Source: Nonomuraea gerenzanensis (GTDB taxonomy: Bacteria; Actinomycetota; Actinomycetes; Streptosporangiales; Streptosporangiaceae). Taken from it: DNA of 64,000 nucleotides. The notes beneath the pieces are model-generated. The model was not told where the DNA came from, made no database searches, and saw nothing but the letters and a program-made list of their open reading frames with translations. Below are positions 42,168 to 52,132 of the stretch, piece by piece. Made by a program: the position numbers and the translations under genes. The DNA lies in NCBI RefSeq assembly GCF_020215645.1, contig NZ_CP084058.1, forward strand, positions 8,804,001 to 8,868,000, written 5' to 3'. Numbering within the stretch: the first letter of the stretch is position 1; every line of letters starts with the position of its first letter.

Positions 42168-42869
42168 TTACGGCAGGGCGGCGACCAGCTCGGGCAGCGG
42201 CTTACGCGCCCCGGTATAGAACGGAATCTCTACACGGGTGTGACGACGGGCCTGCGCCCCCCGCAGCGTACGCATGAGATCCACGATCCGATGCAGCTCA
42301 TCAGCCTCGAACGCGAGCATCCACTCGTAGTCGTTGAGCGAGAAGCACGCCACCGTGTTGGCCCGCACATCCGGATAGTCGCGCGCCATCCGCCCGTGCT
42401 CGGCCAGCATGGCCCGGCGCTCGGAGTCCTCCAGCAGATACCACTCGTACGAGCGCACGAACGGGTAGACGCTCACGTACGCCCGCGGCTCCTCCTCGGC
42501 CAGGAAGGCCGGGATGTGCGACTTGTTGAACTCGGCCGGCCGGTGCAGCGCCATCGCCGACCACACGGGCGTGGTGTGCCGGCCCAGCCGGGTGCGGCGG
42601 AACCTGGAGTACACGTCCTGAAGGTCCTCGGGGGTGGGCGCGTGCCACCAGAACATGAAGTCGGCGTCGGCCCGCAGCCCGGCCACGTCGTAGACCCCCC
42701 TGGTCACGACGTCCTTGCCGGCCGCCTGGTCGAGCAGCTCCTGCACCTCCGCCGCCAGCTCGTCGCGGTCGCCTGGACACGGCTGGCTCACCTGGAAGAC
42801 GGACCACATCGTGTAACGGATCACCTGGTTGAGATCGCGGGCCTTCGGCCGCGGAGCGCCCTCTGTCAT
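42168..42869 (-). CDS. hemQ: Coproheme decarboxylase HemQ (chlorite dismutase family)
   Basis: 233 aa. Last step of the coproporphyrin-dependent haem pathway of Gram-positive bacteria: decarboxylates coproheme to haem b. Seen: [53 protein letters not shown] (with the catalytic Tyr), [21 protein letters not shown] (with the proximal His of the family shifted as usual in HemQ). Starts six bases after the hemY stop. Confidence 0.95.
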   Translation of the reverse strand: MTEGAPRPKARDLNQVIRYTMWSVFQVSQPCPGDRDELAAEVQELLDQAAGKDVVTRGVYDVAGLRADADFMFWWHAPTPEDLQDVYSRFRRTRLGRHTTPVWSAMALHRPAEFNKSHIPAFLAEEEPRAYVSVYPFVRSYEWYLLEDSERRAMLAEHGRMARDYPDVRANTVACFSLNDYEWMLAFEADELHRIVDLMRTLRGAQARRHTRVEIPFYTGARKPLPELVAALP

Positions 42870-42874
42870 GCTGC

Positions 42875-44278
42875 CTATTCTCCTCGCCCGTTGAGGTGGT
42901 CCAGAATCCGGGCGGCGGCCGTACGCGCCGTGCCGACGCACGCGGGGATGCCGATGCCGTCGTAGGCCGCGCCGCACACGGCCAGCCCCGGCTCGACCGC
43001 CACCGCGGCGCGCACCCGCGCCACCCGGTCGAGGTGACCCACGTTGTACTGCGGCAGCCCGCCGCCCCACCGCGTCACCCGGGTGTCGACCGGCAGCCCG
43101 CGCACGCCCATGACGTCGCCCATCTCGGCCATGGCCAGCGACACCAGCTCGGCGTCGTCGCGCTGGAGCAGGTGCTCCTCGCCGATCCGGCCGACCGAGC
43201 AGCGCAGGATCACCAGGTCCTTGGTCAGATGGGGCCACTTCACCGAGCTGAACGTGACCGCCTTGACCGGCCGCCGCTCCACCGGCGGCACCAGGTAACC
43301 GCTGGTGCCTGGCGGCTCGGGGAAGGCGTCCACCGGGTACGCCAGCGTGATCACGGCCATGCTCGCGTACTGGATGCGGGCCAGCTCGGCGGCGGCCTTC
43401 GGCACCTCCGACTTCAGCAGCCGGCTCGCGGCGGCCCCCGGCGTGGCCAGGATCACCGCGTCGGCCTCGATCACCTCGGGCCGCGGCACGGGGCCGGTGA
43501 CCAGCCGCCAGCCGGTCTCGGTGCGGTGCAGCTCGCGGACGGTGACGCCGGTGCGCACGTCGGCCTCCGACGCCTTGGCGACGGCTTCAGGCAGGGTGCC
43601 GATGCCGCCGCGCAGCGAGGTGAAGACCGGCCCCGCGTCCTTGGGCGTCTCGGCGGCCAGGTGCCGGGCGGCGCTCAGCAGCGAGCGCTCCGAGCGGGCC
43701 ACCGCCGCCACCCGCGGCATCGTGGCCTCCAGCGAGAGCATGTCGGCCCGGCCGGCGTAGACGCCGCCGAGCAGCGGCTCGACCAGCCGGTCCACGACCT
43801 CGGCGCCCATCCGGGCGCGGATGTAGGCGGCCACGGACACGTCGGTGCGCACGAGGGTCGGCGGCAGGATCTGGTCGAGCGGCACGCGCAGCAGCCCGCC
43901 GGGCGAGACGATGCCGGACTTGGCCAGCTCGGTCAGGTCGGACGGCACGCCCATGATCTGGCCCTTGGGCAGGTGACGCAGCTCGCCCCTGCTGTAGACG
44001 GCCGAGCTCAGCGTGCCGGGGAAGACCAGCTCGTCACCCAGGCCCACGGCCCTGGCCAGCTCTTTGCCCTCGGGCCGCCTGGCCAGCATGGACTCGGCGC
44101 CCGCGTCGACGCTCACCCCGGCGACCTCCGAGGCGTGCAGCTTTCCGCCGATGCGTGGCGAGCCCTCCAGGACCGTCACCCTGATGTGATCGCCCGCGCT
44201 CTGGCGGAGATACCACGCGGCGGCGAGGCCGGAGATCCCCGCGCCGACGATGACCACGTGCGCCCGATTCCCTTCCAC
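42875..44278 (-). CDS. hemY: Coproporphyrinogen III oxidase / protoporphyrinogen oxidase HemY
   Basis: 467 aa FAD enzyme. Rossmann [14 protein letters not shown] at residues 12-25, SPRIGGKLH, a [13 protein letters not shown] region, and C-terminal [25 protein letters not shown]-binding end. In organisms with HemQ the true substrate is coproporphyrinogen III. Directly upstream of hemQ in one operon. ATG 44278. Confidence 0.95.
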   Translation of the reverse strand: MEGNRAHVVIVGAGISGLAAAWYLRQSAGDHIRVTVLEGSPRIGGKLHASEVAGVSVDAGAESMLARRPEGKELARAVGLGDELVFPGTLSSAVYSRGELRHLPKGQIMGVPSDLTELAKSGIVSPGGLLRVPLDQILPPTLVRTDVSVAAYIRARMGAEVVDRLVEPLLGGVYAGRADMLSLEATMPRVAAVARSERSLLSAARHLAAETPKDAGPVFTSLRGGIGTLPEAVAKASEADVRTGVTVRELHRTETGWRLVTGPVPRPEVIEADAVILATPGAAASRLLKSEVPKAAAELARIQYASMAVITLAYPVDAFPEPPGTSGYLVPPVERRPVKAVTFSSVKWPHLTKDLVILRCSVGRIGEEHLLQRDDAELVSLAMAEMGDVMGVRGLPVDTRVTRWGGGLPQYNVGHLDRVARVRAAVAVEPGLAVCGAAYDGIGIPACVGTARTAAARILDHLNGRGE

Positions 44279-44385
44279 GTCTCCTGACGCTACCGCCTCA
44301 ACGGCTCGGTCAGCCGCGCGGGGCGCGTGACCGTACCGTGATTCCCCCTGTCAAACCGGGGCGACGCACGGCCCGTCTTAAGAGC

Positions 44386-45330
44386 ATGACGAGATTCCGG
44401 TACGGCATCGCGCTCACGGCGATCTGCGCGACCGCGTTACTGACGGCCTGCGGCGGCGGCGCGTCCTACGACTCCGGCGGGGCACCGGCCTCCGCACCCT
44501 CCGCCGGGAGCCAGGCCCAGTCCGCCGAGGAGGCCCAGGGCGAGAGCTCACGCGACCAGGCCCGGCCGGAGAAGGCCGAGATGAGCGCCAACGCCGCCGC
44601 CGGGGTCGAGGTGGTGCAGCAGGAACGGCAGGTCATCTACACCAGCAGCATGACGGTACGGGCGGAGCGGGTGGCGCCCACCGTCCTGAAGGCCAAGCAG
44701 CTCGTCACGGAGGCCGGCGGCTACCTGTCGAAGGAGGAGAGCGACTCCTCGGCCGACAGCGAGGCGTCCGCCATGCTGGAGTTCAAGATCCCGGTCGCGA
44801 AGTACCCCGAGGTGCTGCGGCGGCTCGGGGGCGAGCTGGGCAAGCAGCTCTCGCTGACCCAGAACGCCAAGGACGTCACGCTGAAGGTGGCCGACGTCGA
44901 GAGCCGGCTGAAGTCGGCGCAGCAGTCGCTGGAGTCGCTGCGCGCGCTGCTGAAGCGGGCGGACACGATCGGCCAGGTGCTGGACGTGGAGCGGGAGATC
45001 TCCACCCGCGAGGCGGACCTGGAGTCGCTGCAGGCCCAGCAGAAGCAGCTGGCCACCCAGACCTCCATGGCCACGCTGACGTTGCGGCTGGTGGGGCCGG
45101 TGGTGGAGGTGACGGACCCGGCCGACGAGCCCCGGGGCTTCTTCGCCGGGATGGAGGCCGGGTGGCGGGCGCTGGTGGCGTTCACCAGGACGGCGCTGAC
45201 GGTGCTCGGGGCGCTGCTGCCGTGGATGGCCGCGTCGCTGCCGCTGGTGGCGCTGGTGGTCTGGCTCGTACGCCGTGACCGCCGCCGGCCCACCGCGCCC
45301 CCGGCAGGGCCGGGCCCCGAGTCCGTCTGA
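44386..45330 (+). CDS. DUF4349 lipoprotein with coiled coil
   Basis: 314 aa. Lipobox LLTACGGG (Cys 21); Ser/Ala/Glu-rich spacer to residue 80; DUF4349 domain 80-250 with RQVIYTSSMTVRAE and a long coiled coil (DVESRLKSAQQSLESLRALL to EADLESLQAQQKQLA). A membrane helix follows near 275-297 and ends VVWLVRRDRRR. It is transcribed against the haem genes on both sides (hemY left, hemE right). Function unknown; related proteins occur beside many envelope genes. Confidence 0.85.
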   Translation: MTRFRYGIALTAICATALLTACGGGASYDSGGAPASAPSAGSQAQSAEEAQGESSRDQARPEKAEMSANAAAGVEVVQQERQVIYTSSMTVRAERVAPTVLKAKQLVTEAGGYLSKEESDSSADSEASAMLEFKIPVAKYPEVLRRLGGELGKQLSLTQNAKDVTLKVADVESRLKSAQQSLESLRALLKRADTIGQVLDVEREISTREADLESLQAQQKQLATQTSMATLTLRLVGPVVEVTDPADEPRGFFAGMEAGWRALVAFTRTALTVLGALLPWMAASLPLVALVVWLVRRDRRRPTAPPAGPGPESV

Positions 45331-45341
45331 CCGGCGGGAGG

Positions 45342-46364
45342 TCAGCGCCCGTGCTCGTGCACCAGGTCGGTGAGGCGCTTGAGCTGGTCGGGATCGGTCG
45401 AGGGCAGCACGCCGTGCCCCAGGTTGAACACGTGCCCCTCGGCCGCCTCGCCCCGCCGCAGCACCTCGCGCGCCTTGCGCTCGACGACCTCCCACGGCGC
45501 CAGCAGGATCGCCGGGTCGAGGTTGCCCTGCAGCGCCTTGCCCGGCCCGACCCGGCGGGCGGCCTCGTCGAGCGGCACCCGCCAGTCGACGCCCACCACG
45601 TCGGCTCCGGCCTCGCCGAGCACCCCGAGCAGCTCGCCCGTGCCGACGCCGAAGTGGATGCGCGGCACCCCCGCGACGCTGTCGAAGATGCGCCTGGTGT
45701 GCGGCAGGATGAACTCGCGGTAGTCGTCGGGCGCCACGGCCCCGACCCAGGAGTCGAAGAGCTGCACCGCCGACGCGCCCGCCTCGATCTGGATGCGCAG
45801 GTGCTCGGTCACGATGCCGGACAGGCGCTCCATCAGCTCGTGCCACAGCCGCGGCTCGCCGTACATCATGGCCTTGGTGCGGTCGTGGTTCTTGGACGGG
45901 CCGCCCTCGATGAGGTAGGAGCCGAGCGTGAACGGCGCGCCGGCGAAGCCGATCAGCGGGGTGCCGCCCAGCTCCGCGGTCAGAGCGCGGATCGACTCGG
46001 TGACGTAGGACACGTCGCCCGGCTCCAGCGGGCGCAGCACGTCGAGGCCCTCGGCGTCGCGGATCGGGTCGGCCACGACGGGGCCGACGCCCGGCTTGAT
46101 GTCGAGGTCGACGCCGATGGCCTTGAGCGGGACCACGATGTCGCTGAAGAAGATGGCCGCGTCGACGCCGTAGCGGCGCACGGGCTGCATGGTGATCTCG
46201 ACGATCAGGTCGGGCGTCGCGCACGCGGTGAGCATCGGCACGCCCTCGCGGACCTTCAGGTATTCCGGCAGCGACCGCCCGGCCTGGCGCATGAACCAGA
46301 CAGGGGTGTGCGGGACGGGCTGGCGGCGGCAGGCACGCAGGAACGCTGAGTCGGCGAGGTTCAC
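45342..46364 (-). CDS. hemE: Uroporphyrinogen decarboxylase
   Basis: 340 aa from GTG 46364 (GGTGGG upstream); the open frame before it lacks similarity. Family motifs [15 protein letters not shown] (about 25-39), [44 protein letters not shown] and [11 protein letters not shown]. Makes coproporphyrinogen III, the substrate of HemY. It is separated from hemY/hemQ by the oppositely oriented DUF4349 gene. Confidence 0.96.
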   Translation of the reverse strand: MNLADSAFLRACRRQPVPHTPVWFMRQAGRSLPEYLKVREGVPMLTACATPDLIVEITMQPVRRYGVDAAIFFSDIVVPLKAIGVDLDIKPGVGPVVADPIRDAEGLDVLRPLEPGDVSYVTESIRALTAELGGTPLIGFAGAPFTLGSYLIEGGPSKNHDRTKAMMYGEPRLWHELMERLSGIVTEHLRIQIEAGASAVQLFDSWVGAVAPDDYREFILPHTRRIFDSVAGVPRIHFGVGTGELLGVLGEAGADVVGVDWRVPLDEAARRVGPGKALQGNLDPAILLAPWEVVERKAREVLRRGEAAEGHVFNLGHGVLPSTDPDQLKRLTDLVHEHGR

Positions 46365-46668
46365 CCCACCAGGGTAGTGGCTGCCGACTGGAGCCCGGGG
46401 TGTCGGAAAAAGATGCATTGGACACCCCAAATCATGATCAGATAGCCAGATGAAGGTTTACCGGTCTGCTCGGCATCGGCACCGCACACGGGTCGAACAC
46501 ACCCCATGTCCGGCCAGAGAGCCGGTCTCGACTGGGCCAAATGTTCCCCAAGTCACCGCGCGGCATCGATTCAGCGACCACTTTCGGGACACGCCGAGCG
46601 CGTTGCGGGGAATTGTCAGCGGCTCGTGCCAACGTCGGAGCCACGACCCGAAGAAAGGCCCCGGTTCG
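46365..46668. other. 304-bp divergent region between hemE and a zinc-ribbon gene
   Basis: Carries promoters for both sides. The stretch 46428-46460 (CCCAAATCATGATCAGATAG) is the AT-richest in the area and contains the palindrome TGATCATGATCA-like core around TCATGATCA. Overlapping frames on both strands have no ribosome sites or recognisable similarity, so no gene is called. Confidence 0.4.
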
Positions 46669-46890
46669 ATGACTCGTGCGATGACCGCGTTGTGGACTTC
46701 CCCAGAGCGCCGCAGTGAGCGCTGCCCCTCCTGCGCCGAGGAGCGGGCGTTCGAGCAGCCGCCGTGCCTCGACGGGCACGAGCCGGGCCAGTGCCCCGAG
46801 TGGGCCTGCGTCGACTGCGGCCACGCGATGGTGTTCGCGACCGCCGAGACCATCCGCCCGGCACGCCAGCTGGTTACGGCAGCGGCTTGA
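46669..46890 (+). CDS. Small zinc-ribbon protein
   Basis: 73 aa. C-x2-C at RCPSC (about residue 20) and CVDC (about residue 48), with CLDGHEPGQCPEWAC between, giving six Cys and one His: one or two zinc sites. AAAGG lies about a dozen bases before ATG 46669; ATG 46681 is an alternative. It is 60 bases upstream of the DUF3000 gene in the same direction. No function known. Confidence 0.65.
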   Translation: MTRAMTALWTSPERRSERCPSCAEERAFEQPPCLDGHEPGQCPEWACVDCGHAMVFATAETIRPARQLVTAAA

Positions 46891-46950
46891 CTCCGAAGGA
46901 TGAGCACCCCCGTGGTCCCCTTCCGCCCGTCCTCGACCTACGCTTCCGCT

Positions 46951-47547
46951 ATGACACTCGGTGACCAGCCGCCGCCTCCGGCCGCGTTCACCCGCGCCGC
47001 GGACAGCCTGCGGCGGGCCGAGGTCAGGCCGGAGATCGAGCTCGAGGACCTGCCCGCGCCGCAGCGGCTGGCCCCCTACTCGGCCGCCATCGGCGCGTCG
47101 GTCTACCGCGACGACGACGAGCTCGCCGTCGGCAGGCTGATCCTGCTCTACGACCCCGACGGCCAGCGCGGCTGGGAGGGCCCGTTCCGCCTGGTGGCCT
47201 ACGTCAGGGCCGACATGGAGCCGGAGATCACCTCCGACCCGCTGCTCGGGCCCGTCGCGTGGAGCTGGCTGACCGAGTCTCTCGACGCACATCAAGCCGA
47301 TTACTCCGCCGCTGGCGGTACCGTGACAAGAGCCGTGTCCGAGGGGTTCGGCAACAAGGCCGACGACCCGGTCACGACGGAGCTCGAGCTGCGGGCCTCA
47401 TGGTCACCCGCGCAGGAGGATCTGTCCGGCCATGTCGCCGCCTGGTGCGACCTCATGTGCCTGGCGGCGGGCATGCCGCCGCTCCCCCCCGACGTGGCCG
47501 CCCTGCCCCGCCGACGTGATGATCCGGAGAGTGACCGAACGAAGTGA
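46951..47547 (+). CDS. DUF3000 domain protein
   Basis: 198 aa. Conserved actinobacterial family usually encoded just upstream of RNase D, as here. Begins AAFTRAADSLRRAEVRPEIELEDLPAPQRLAPYSAA (in parts), with GRLILLYDPDGQRGWEGPFRLVAYVRAD and the C-terminal LSGHVAAWCDLMCLAAG. No catalytic motif is visible. The position next to rnd suggests a link with RNA metabolism, but this is inference from context. Confidence 0.88.
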   Translation: MTLGDQPPPPAAFTRAADSLRRAEVRPEIELEDLPAPQRLAPYSAAIGASVYRDDDELAVGRLILLYDPDGQRGWEGPFRLVAYVRADMEPEITSDPLLGPVAWSWLTESLDAHQADYSAAGGTVTRAVSEGFGNKADDPVTTELELRASWSPAQEDLSGHVAAWCDLMCLAAGMPPLPPDVAALPRRRDDPESDRTK

Positions 47548-47592
47548 GGGCACCAGTCAAGACAGCACCAGCGTCATGAGGTCGGTGAGCTC

Positions 47593-48819
47593 ATGACAGA
47601 AGAACGCACAGTGGAGCCGCTGCTGGAGCCGCGCGACGGCATACCCGCTGTCGTCGCCGACGCCGCCGGGCTGGCGGAGGTGGTGGCGCGGTTCGCCGCC
47701 GGCAGCGGCCCCGTCGCGGTGGACGCCGAGCGTGCCTCCGGCTACCGCTACGGCAACCGCGCCTACCTCGTGCAGCTGCGCCGGGCCGGGGCCGGCACCG
47801 CGCTGATCGACCCGATCGGGTGCCCCGACCTGTCCGCGCTCGACCAGGCCGTGGCCGATGCGGAGATCGTGCTGCACGCCGCCTCCCAGGACCTGCCGTG
47901 CCTGATGGAGGTGGGGTTCAAGCCGCGCGTGATGTTCGACACCGAGCTGGCCGGGCGGTTGCTCGGCTACGAGCGGGTCGGGCTGGGCACGATGGTCGAG
48001 ACCGTGCTCGGCCTGCGGCTGGAGAAGGGCCACTCGGCGGCCGACTGGTCCACCAGGCCGCTGCCTGAAGACTGGCTGCGCTACGCCGCGCTCGACGTGG
48101 AGGTGCTGGTCGAGCTGCGCGACGTGCTGCACCAGGAGCTGGCGGAGTCGGGCAAGCTGGCGTGGGCTCGCGAGGAGTTCGCCGCCGTGCTCGGCACCCC
48201 GCCGCCCGCGCCGCGCTCCGACCCGTGGCGGCGCACGTCGGGCATCCACAAGGTACGCAACGTGCGCGCGCTGGCGATCGTGCGCGAGCTGTGGACCATG
48301 CGCGACCGCATCGCCCGTGAGGCCGATCTCGCCCCTGGCCGGGTGCTGCCGGACGCGGCGATCGTCACCGCCGCGCTGGAAGGGCCGCGCACCAAGAAGG
48401 CCTTGACCGAAATTTCGGCATTCACCGGGCGAAGTGCGCGCCGGCACATGAGCGACTGGCTCGCCGCCGTGGCCAGGGCCCGCAACCTGCCCGACAACCA
48501 GCTCCCCCAGCCCAGCACCCCCGGCGACGGCCCGCCGCCGCCCAACCGCTGGGCCGACCGCGACCCCGCCGCCGCCAAGCGGCTGGCCGCGGCCCGTGCC
48601 GTGGTCGCCGCCCTGGCCGAGGAGCACCACATGCCCACGGAGAACCTGCTGCAGCCCGACGCCGTACGCAGGCTCACCTGGGAGCCGCCCGCCGAGGTCA
48701 CCGAGGAGAGCGTGACGGCCAGGCTGCGCGAGCTGGGCGCCCGCGAGTGGCAGCTCTCGCTCACGGCCGCGCCCATCGCCAAGGCCCTGTCCAGGCTGGG
48801 GGCACGCGGCGCGCCGTAA
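47593..48819 (+). CDS. rnd: Ribonuclease D (HRDC-containing)
   Basis: 408 aa. 3'-5' exonuclease for tRNA and structured RNA ends. DEDDy residues: VAVDAERASGYRY (D-x-E), VLHAASQDLPCLMEVG (D), YAALDVEVLVELRD (Y-x3-D). HRDC-like domain follows about residue 225-300 (NVRALAIVRELWTMRDRIAREADLAPGRVL, abbreviated). AGG/GGTGAG stand before ATG 47593. Confidence 0.95.
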   Translation: MTEERTVEPLLEPRDGIPAVVADAAGLAEVVARFAAGSGPVAVDAERASGYRYGNRAYLVQLRRAGAGTALIDPIGCPDLSALDQAVADAEIVLHAASQDLPCLMEVGFKPRVMFDTELAGRLLGYERVGLGTMVETVLGLRLEKGHSAADWSTRPLPEDWLRYAALDVEVLVELRDVLHQELAESGKLAWAREEFAAVLGTPPPAPRSDPWRRTSGIHKVRNVRALAIVRELWTMRDRIAREADLAPGRVLPDAAIVTAALEGPRTKKALTEISAFTGRSARRHMSDWLAAVARARNLPDNQLPQPSTPGDGPPPPNRWADRDPAAAKRLAAARAVVAALAEEHHMPTENLLQPDAVRRLTWEPPAEVTEESVTARLRELGAREWQLSLTAAPIAKALSRLGARGAP

Positions 48820-48910
48820 GCTCGGCTGCGGGCGCCCCGGCCGGAGGTCCGGCAGGCCCACCTGAGGTTCGCGCTACTTGACGCCTTCGGTGGCCCGGCC
48901 GTACCGTTCG

Positions 48911-48924
48911 GGAAAGCGCTTTCC
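48911..48924. promoter_or_regulatory. LacI-type operator upstream of the catabolic cassette
   Basis: GGAAAGCGCTTTCC, a perfect 14-bp palindrome with the central CG typical of LacI/GalR operators, 26 bases before ATG 48950. It differs by one base from the site in front of the lacI gene (60728-60741). Confidence 0.8.
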
Positions 48925-48949
48925 AAACGTTGTGCCCGAAGGGATCCTC

Positions 48950-50095
48950 ATGAGCGTGCGCACCATCGGCGTCGTGATGAACGGCGTCACCGGACGGATG
49001 GGCTACCGTCAGCATCTGGTCCGGTCCGTCCTGGCCATCAACGAGCAGGGCGGCGTGACGCTCTCGGACGGCTCCAGGGTGAAGCTCAAGCCCGTACTGG
49101 TCGGCCGCAACGCCGACAAACTTGCAGATATCGCGGCAAAGCATGACATTGCGGATTTCACCACGGACCTCGACGCGGCACTCGCCGACGACGACAACCT
49201 GATCTACTTCGACGCCCAGGTCACCAGCGCCCGGGTGAAGGCGGTGCTCAAGGCCATCGAGGCCGGCAAGCACGTTTACGCCGAGAAGCCGACGGCCGAA
49301 TCGACGCAGGAGGCGATCGCGCTGGCCGAGGCCGCCACGGCCAAGGGCGTCAAGAACGGCGTCGTCCAGGACAAGCTGTTCCTGCCCGGCCTGCTCAAGC
49401 TGAAGCGGCTGATCGACGGCGGCTTCTTCGGCCGCATCCTGTCGGTGCGCGGCGAGTTCGGCTACTGGGTGTTCGAGGGTGACTGGCAGGAGGCCCAGCG
49501 CCCGTCGTGGAACTACCGCTCCGAGGACGGCGGCGGCATCGTGCTCGACATGTTCCCGCACTGGCACTACGTGATGGAGAACCTGTTCGGCCGCGTGCGG
49601 TCGGTCTACGCCCGCGCCGTGACGCACATCCCGGCCCGCGTGGACGAGCAGGGCAAGCAGTACCAGGCCACCGCCGACGACGCCGCGTACGGGATCTTCG
49701 AGCTGGAGGGCGGCATCGTCGCCCAGATCAACTCCTCCTGGACGGTCCGCGTGAACCGGGACGAGCTGGTCGAGTTCCAGGTGGACGGCACGCACGGCAG
49801 CGCGGTCGCGGGCCTGCGCAACTGCCGCGTCCAGCACCGCTCCGCCACCCCCAAGCCCGTCTGGAACCCCGACCTGCCCGCCACGGCGCGCTTCCGCGAC
49901 GGCTGGCAGGAGGTGCCCGACAACGCCGACTTCGACAACGGCTTCAAGATCCAGTGGGAGGCGTTCGTCCGGCACGTGCTGGAGGACGCGCCGTTCCCGA
50001 ACGACTTCGCCTCCGGCGCCCGCGGCGTGCAGCTCGCCGAGCTGGGGCTGCGCTCCAACGCCGAGGGCCGCAGGATCGAGGTGCCGGGCCTGTGA
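48950..50095 (+). CDS. Gfo/Idh/MocA family oxidoreductase
   Basis: 381 aa. Rossmann start RTIGVVMNGVTGRMGYRQHL (GxTGxMG variant), LVGRNADKLADIAAKHD, and the catalytic-region EKP in GKHVYAEKPTAES (about residue 113). The C-terminal domain has GGGIVLDMFPHWHYVMENLFG with the His of the active site. Members oxidise sugar, cyclitol or glycoside hydroxyls with NAD(P). First gene of a three-gene operon joined by GTGA overlaps and preceded by a LacI-type operator. Confidence 0.92.
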   Translation: MSVRTIGVVMNGVTGRMGYRQHLVRSVLAINEQGGVTLSDGSRVKLKPVLVGRNADKLADIAAKHDIADFTTDLDAALADDDNLIYFDAQVTSARVKAVLKAIEAGKHVYAEKPTAESTQEAIALAEAATAKGVKNGVVQDKLFLPGLLKLKRLIDGGFFGRILSVRGEFGYWVFEGDWQEAQRPSWNYRSEDGGGIVLDMFPHWHYVMENLFGRVRSVYARAVTHIPARVDEQGKQYQATADDAAYGIFELEGGIVAQINSSWTVRVNRDELVEFQVDGTHGSAVAGLRNCRVQHRSATPKPVWNPDLPATARFRDGWQEVPDNADFDNGFKIQWEAFVRHVLEDAPFPNDFASGARGVQLAELGLRSNAEGRRIEVPGL

Positions 50096-51258
50096 GGATC
50101 GACCTGCCCGGGTTCGGCTCGTACCCGCTGAGCGAGCCCACGACCTGGCCGGCCGTGGACCGGCCGGCCACCAGCCGCATCGTGTACGCCGCCGCGCACG
50201 TGGTGGCCGACCCGCTGGGCGACAACACGCCCGGCGCCCCGGCGGCCGTGGACTGGGAGGCCACGCTGCGCTTCCGCCGCCACCTGTGGTCGCTGGGCCT
50301 GCGCGTGGCCGACGCCATGGACACCGCCCAGCGCAACATGGGCCTGGACTGGGCGGCGACCAGGGAGCTGATCCGGCGCAGCGCCGCCGAGGCCCGCTCG
50401 CTCGGCGAGCCGGCCACGCTGGTCTCCTGCGGCGCCGGCACCGACCACGACCCCGACGCCGGCACCCTGGACGCGGTCACCGCGGCGTACGCCGAGCAGA
50501 TCGAGACCGTGCAGTCGGCGGGCGCCGGCGTGATCGTCATGGCCTCCCGCCAGCTCGCCAGGATCGCCTCGGGCCCGCGGGACTACCACCAGGTCTACGG
50601 CAAGCTGTTCGGCGTGGCCGAGCGCCCGGTGATCCTGCACTGGCTGGGCGAGATGTTCGACCCCAACCTGGCCGGCTACTGGGGCTCGCGCGACGTGGCG
50701 GCGGCCACGGAGTCGTTCCTGGAGCTGATCCACGCCAACGCCTCGATGGTGGACGGCGTGAAGGTGTCGCTGCTGGACGAGGAGCACGAGATCGGGCTGC
50801 GGGCCGCGCTGCCCGAGGGCGTCAAGCTCTACACCGGTGACGACTTCAACTACCCGTCGCTGATCAAGTCGGGCTCGCACGCGCTGCTCGGCATCTTCGA
50901 CGCGATCGCCCCGGCCGCGGCGGCGGCGCTGCAGGTGCTGGACGCGGCCGAGGCGTCCTGCACCGACGAGGGCCGGGAGCGGCTGCTGGCCCAGTACGAC
51001 GAGATCCTCGCGCCGACCGTCCCGCTGTCGCGCAAGATCTTCGAGACGCCGACCTACCACTACAAGACCGGCATCGTCTTCCTGGCCTGGCTGAACGGCC
51101 ACCAGGACGCGTTCGCCATGGTGAACGCCGCCCAGTCGGCCCGCTCGCTGCTGCACCTGTCGGAGGTGTTCCGCCTGGCCGACCAGGCCGGGCTGCTGGC
51201 CGACCAGGAGCTGGCCGTGCGCCGTATGAAGGCCCTGCTGGCGGTGAACGGGCTGTGA
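50092..51258 (+). CDS. DUF993 protein, predicted TIM-barrel aldolase/lyase
   Basis: 388 aa from GTG 50092, overlapping the upstream stop. DUF993 family, distant to dihydrodipicolinate synthase-like barrels: RVADAMDTAQRNMGLDWAAT, VLILHWLGEMFDPNLAGYWG-like segment (VILHWLGEMFDPNLAGYW), VDGVKVSLLDEEHEIGLRA, with the Lys of VKVSLLD a candidate Schiff-base residue. Always found with a Gfo/Idh dehydrogenase and an isomerase-like barrel in the operons I know of; reaction undefined. Confidence 0.82.
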   Translation: MRIDLPGFGSYPLSEPTTWPAVDRPATSRIVYAAAHVVADPLGDNTPGAPAAVDWEATLRFRRHLWSLGLRVADAMDTAQRNMGLDWAATRELIRRSAAEARSLGEPATLVSCGAGTDHDPDAGTLDAVTAAYAEQIETVQSAGAGVIVMASRQLARIASGPRDYHQVYGKLFGVAERPVILHWLGEMFDPNLAGYWGSRDVAAATESFLELIHANASMVDGVKVSLLDEEHEIGLRAALPEGVKLYTGDDFNYPSLIKSGSHALLGIFDAIAPAAAAALQVLDAAEASCTDEGRERLLAQYDEILAPTVPLSRKIFETPTYHYKTGIVFLAWLNGHQDAFAMVNAAQSARSLLHLSEVFRLADQAGLLADQELAVRRMKALLAVNGL

Positions 51259-52118
51259 GCCTTTCTCTCAACCAGTGGACGACCCGGCACTGGACGCTGC
51301 CGGAGGCCGTGGACGGCTGCGTGCGGCACGGCCTGGAGGCGATCGGGCTGTGGCGGGAGAAGGTCGCAGAGACGGGGCTCGCCGAGAGCGTCAAGCTCGT
51401 GCGGGCGGCCGGGCTGCGCGTGTCGTCGTTGTGCCGCGGCGGCTTCCTCACCGCGGGCGGGCTCCCGGGCGAGGAGGGCCGCACGGCCTTCGCACGGGCG
51501 CTGGAGGACAACCGGCGGGCCATCGACGAGGCGGCCGAGCTGGAGGCGGCCTGCCTCGTGCTGGTCGTGGGCGGGCTGCCCGGCGTCAAGCCCGGCGAGC
51601 CGCTGCCCGCCGCCTTCGGCCGTGACCTGGCCGGGGCCCGCGAGCGGGTGGCCGAGGCGCTGGCGGAGCTGGCGCCGTACGCCGGGGAGCGGGGCGTCAG
51701 GCTGGCCCTGGAGCCGCTGCACCCGATCTACTGCCCGGACCGGGCGGTGATCTCCACGCTGGGGCAGGCGCTGGAGCTGAGCCTGCCGCACCCCGAGGAG
51801 CAGGTCGGCGTCGTCGTGGACACCTTCCACGTGTGGTGGGACCCGCGCCTGTTCGAGGACATCGCGCGTGCCGGCAGCCGGATCGCCAGCTACCAGGTGT
51901 GCGACTACCTGCACCCGCTGCCCGCGGACGTGCTGCTCGGGCGGGGCATGATGGGCGACGGCGTGATCGGTTTCCGGCCGATCACGGCGGCGGTCCAGGC
52001 TGCCGGGTACACCGGGGACGTCGAGGTGGAGATCTTCAACGCCGACGTCTGGGCCGCCGACCCCGACGAGGTGGTGGCCACGATGAAGGCGCGCTACGAG
52101 GAGGTCGTGCTCGCCTGA
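51255..52118 (+). CDS. Xylose-isomerase-like TIM-barrel epimerase/isomerase
   Basis: 287 aa from GTG 51255, overlapping the DUF993 stop. AP_endonuc_2 fold: LEAIGLWREKVAETG, LVVVGGLPGVKPGE, metal ligands in VRLALEPLHPIY (Glu), VGVVVDTFHVWWDP (Asp, His) and DVEVEIFNADVW (Glu). Relatives epimerise ketoses or, in 3-keto-glycoside pathways, cleave the glycosidic bond. Last gene of the cassette; converges on the response-regulator gene 14 bases away. Confidence 0.9.
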   Translation: MSLSLNQWTTRHWTLPEAVDGCVRHGLEAIGLWREKVAETGLAESVKLVRAAGLRVSSLCRGGFLTAGGLPGEEGRTAFARALEDNRRAIDEAAELEAACLVLVVGGLPGVKPGEPLPAAFGRDLAGARERVAEALAELAPYAGERGVRLALEPLHPIYCPDRAVISTLGQALELSLPHPEEQVGVVVDTFHVWWDPRLFEDIARAGSRIASYQVCDYLHPLPADVLLGRGMMGDGVIGFRPITAAVQAAGYTGDVEVEIFNADVWAADPDEVVATMKARYEEVVLA

Positions 52119-52132
52119 GGCAGAGGGCGGCG

